From Thermoplasmata archaeon (GTDB taxonomy: Archaea; Thermoplasmatota; Thermoplasmata; JAGHBH01), in contig DAOVJP010000116.1 in assembly GCA_030673205.1 (NCBI GenBank), positions 1-5,388 on the forward strand: a stretch of DNA of 5,388 nt. The letters are read 5' to 3'. The notes beneath the pieces are model-generated. The model did not search any database and was not told where the DNA came from. It was given only the letters and a program-made list of their open reading frames with translations. Below, one piece after another: positions 4,592-5,388 of this stretch; position 1 is the stretch's first letter; each line of letters starts with the position of its first letter. The position numbers were made by a program, and so were the translations under genes.

Positions 4592-5388
4592 ATGTCGGAA
4601 GAAGAGAAGGTGGAAGGAGCAGCAGAGGAGGCCGTTAACCCCTCTGGGACCGAGGATGCTGCGAATACCGCTGGTGTAGATACCGCTGGTGAGGATGCTG
4701 TAGATGCCGCTGGTGAGGATACCACGAATACTGCTGGCGAGGAGGGAGAGGTAGTTATGGCAGAGGAGGTGTGGCCCAACCGCTCCGGTTTCTTGTTGGC
4801 GGCCATGGGCTCCGCCATAGGTTTGGGCAACGTGTGGCGTTTTCCGTATCTGGTGGGGAAATACGGAGGAGGAACGTTCCTCATACCGTTCATAATCGCC
4901 CTCATCACCGCCGGGATCCCGTTGCTCAATCTGGAGATGGGTCTGGGAAAGATAATGCGCAAATCCCCCCCGTTCGCATTCGGGAAGATAGACAAGCGGC
5001 TCCGCATACTCGGGTGGAGCATGTTGTTGATGATGTTCGTGGTCATCTCCTATTACACCGTCATAGTGGGCTGGAGTGTGGCATACATTCCAAAGGCCAT
5101 AGGACTCTCCTGGGGCAATGATCCGCTGGCCTTCTTCAAGAATGATTTCGTGGGCGTTACATCCGGACCTGCATCATTGGGAGGATTGAACCCAAGCATC
5201 ATCATCGCCATCGCCCTCACATGGCTTTGTATATATCTCATAATATACAAAGGCGTCAAACAGGTCAGCAAGATAGTCCAGATAACCGTTCCCCTCCCGG
5301 TCATACTCCTGGTCATATTGGCCATACGCGGGTTGACGCTTCCGGGCGCGGAGGTGGGTTTGGAATACTATCTCACTCCACAATGGGA
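4592..5388 (+). CDS. Neurotransmitter:sodium symporter (NSS, SLC6/LeuT-type) amino-acid transporter, 3'-truncated by window edge
   Basis: N-terminal 265 codons of a sodium-coupled transporter, probably importing amino acids. The frame is open to the window end. TM1 starts with the family signature RSGFLLAAMGSAIGLGNVWRFPY (given in parts: RSGFLLAAMG at 64-73, SAIGLGNVWRFP at 74-85), followed by GGGTFLIP at 92-99. Against LeuT, Ala75, Asn80 and Arg83 match Ala22, Asn27 and Arg30, Ser74 replaces Asn21, and Tyr155 in SYYTVIVGW matches the substrate-site Tyr108. Further helices lie near 95-118, 140-165, 202-222 and 228-247. Before TM1 is an acidic, Ala/Gly/Thr-rich tail of about 60 residues with internal repeats, atypical for prokaryotic NSS proteins. 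The ATG at 4592 has only GGCGG upstream; an in-frame ATG at 4571 is possible. The ATG at 4757 (Met56) has a stronger purine-rich site and would give the usual N-terminus. Confidence 0.9.
   Translation, partial: MSEEEKVEGAAEEAVNPSGTEDAANTAGVDTAGEDAVDAAGEDTTNTAGEEGEVVMAEEVWPNRSGFLLAAMGSAIGLGNVWRFPYLVGKYGGGTFLIPFIIALITAGIPLLNLEMGLGKIMRKSPPFAFGKIDKRLRILGWSMLLMMFVVISYYTVIVGWSVAYIPKAIGLSWGNDPLAFFKNDFVGVTSGPASLGGLNPSIIIAIALTWLCIYLIIYKGVKQVSKIVQITVPLPVILLVILAIRGLTLPGAEVGLEYYLTPQW
4652..4738 (+). repeat. In-frame 24-bp repeats encoding acidic octapeptides in the NSS N-terminal tail
   Basis: Residues 21-49 read as EDAANTAG (4652-4675), the short unit VDTAG (4676-4690), EDAVDAAG (4691-4714) and EDTTNTAG (4715-4738), followed by EEGE. 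Units are 24 bp except for one 15-bp copy, so all length changes keep the frame. Codons here are rich in GCT, GGT and GAT, unlike the transporter body. The encoded tail is acidic and probably disordered. Confidence 0.7.
4741..4752 (+). promoter_or_regulatory. Candidate internal Shine-Dalgarno site for an NSS start at 4757
   Basis: GGAGGGAGAGGT precedes the in-frame ATG at 4757 with 4-10 nt spacing depending on the pairing used. It is the strongest purine-rich site near either candidate start. Because the preceding codons are mostly GAG and GGA for Glu and Gly, it may equally be a coding by-product. Confidence 0.35.

Noticed and set aside
4471..5046. 191-codon minus-strand open frame opposite the NSS gene
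   Set aside because: It is rich in Ser, Pro and Ala from reversing the acidic repeats and TM codons, resembles no known family, and lies antisense to the clear NSS signature.

Overview
The window reads as ordinary chromosomal DNA from a moderately GC-rich archaeon. This is inferred from ATA/AGG-rich codon use, short intergenic gaps, TATA-like boxes about 26 bp from start codons, and Shine-Dalgarno motifs in front of only some genes. A Thermoplasmatota lineage such as Methanomassiliicoccales would fit, but no rRNA or other marker gene is present to confirm it.

Layout. From 1 to 1587 (+) lies the C-terminal three quarters or so of an S9-family serine peptidase, cut by the left edge. Converging on it with a 5-bp gap is a minus-strand pair. 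The first gene of the pair is a PepD-type (M20C) Xaa-His dipeptidase at 1997-3451. The second, 17 bp downstream, is a small hotdog thioesterase of the fluoroacetyl-CoA thioesterase (FlK) type at 1593-1979. A 133-bp divergent spacer (3452-3584) holds three imperfect copies of a promoter/leader-like module with purine-rich spacers. To its right is a MgtC/SapB-type membrane protein (3585-4229, +). Its stop codon interlocks, through a shared CTAG, with the stop of a small minus-strand OmdA (YdeI-type) domain protein (4226-4456). A second divergent spacer (4457-4591) carries a TATA element. The window ends inside a sodium-coupled neurotransmitter:sodium symporter (NSS) gene that starts near 4592 (+). 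That gene runs off the right edge and has an unusual acidic, repeat-bearing N-terminal extension.

Together the S9 peptidase, PepD dipeptidase, acyl-CoA-type thioesterase and NSS amino-acid transporter suggest a loose peptide and amino-acid utilisation neighbourhood. Only PepD and the thioesterase are arranged like an operon. MgtC and the OmdA-like protein have no evident link to that theme.

I see no CRISPR array, insertion sequence, tRNA, rRNA, phage gene or defence system, and no convincing undescribed multi-gene system. The best leads are the triplicated pepD leader, the repeat-bearing NSS N-terminus with its start ambiguity, and the FlK-like enzyme that keeps the catalytic triad but not the fluoroacetate-gating phenylalanine.
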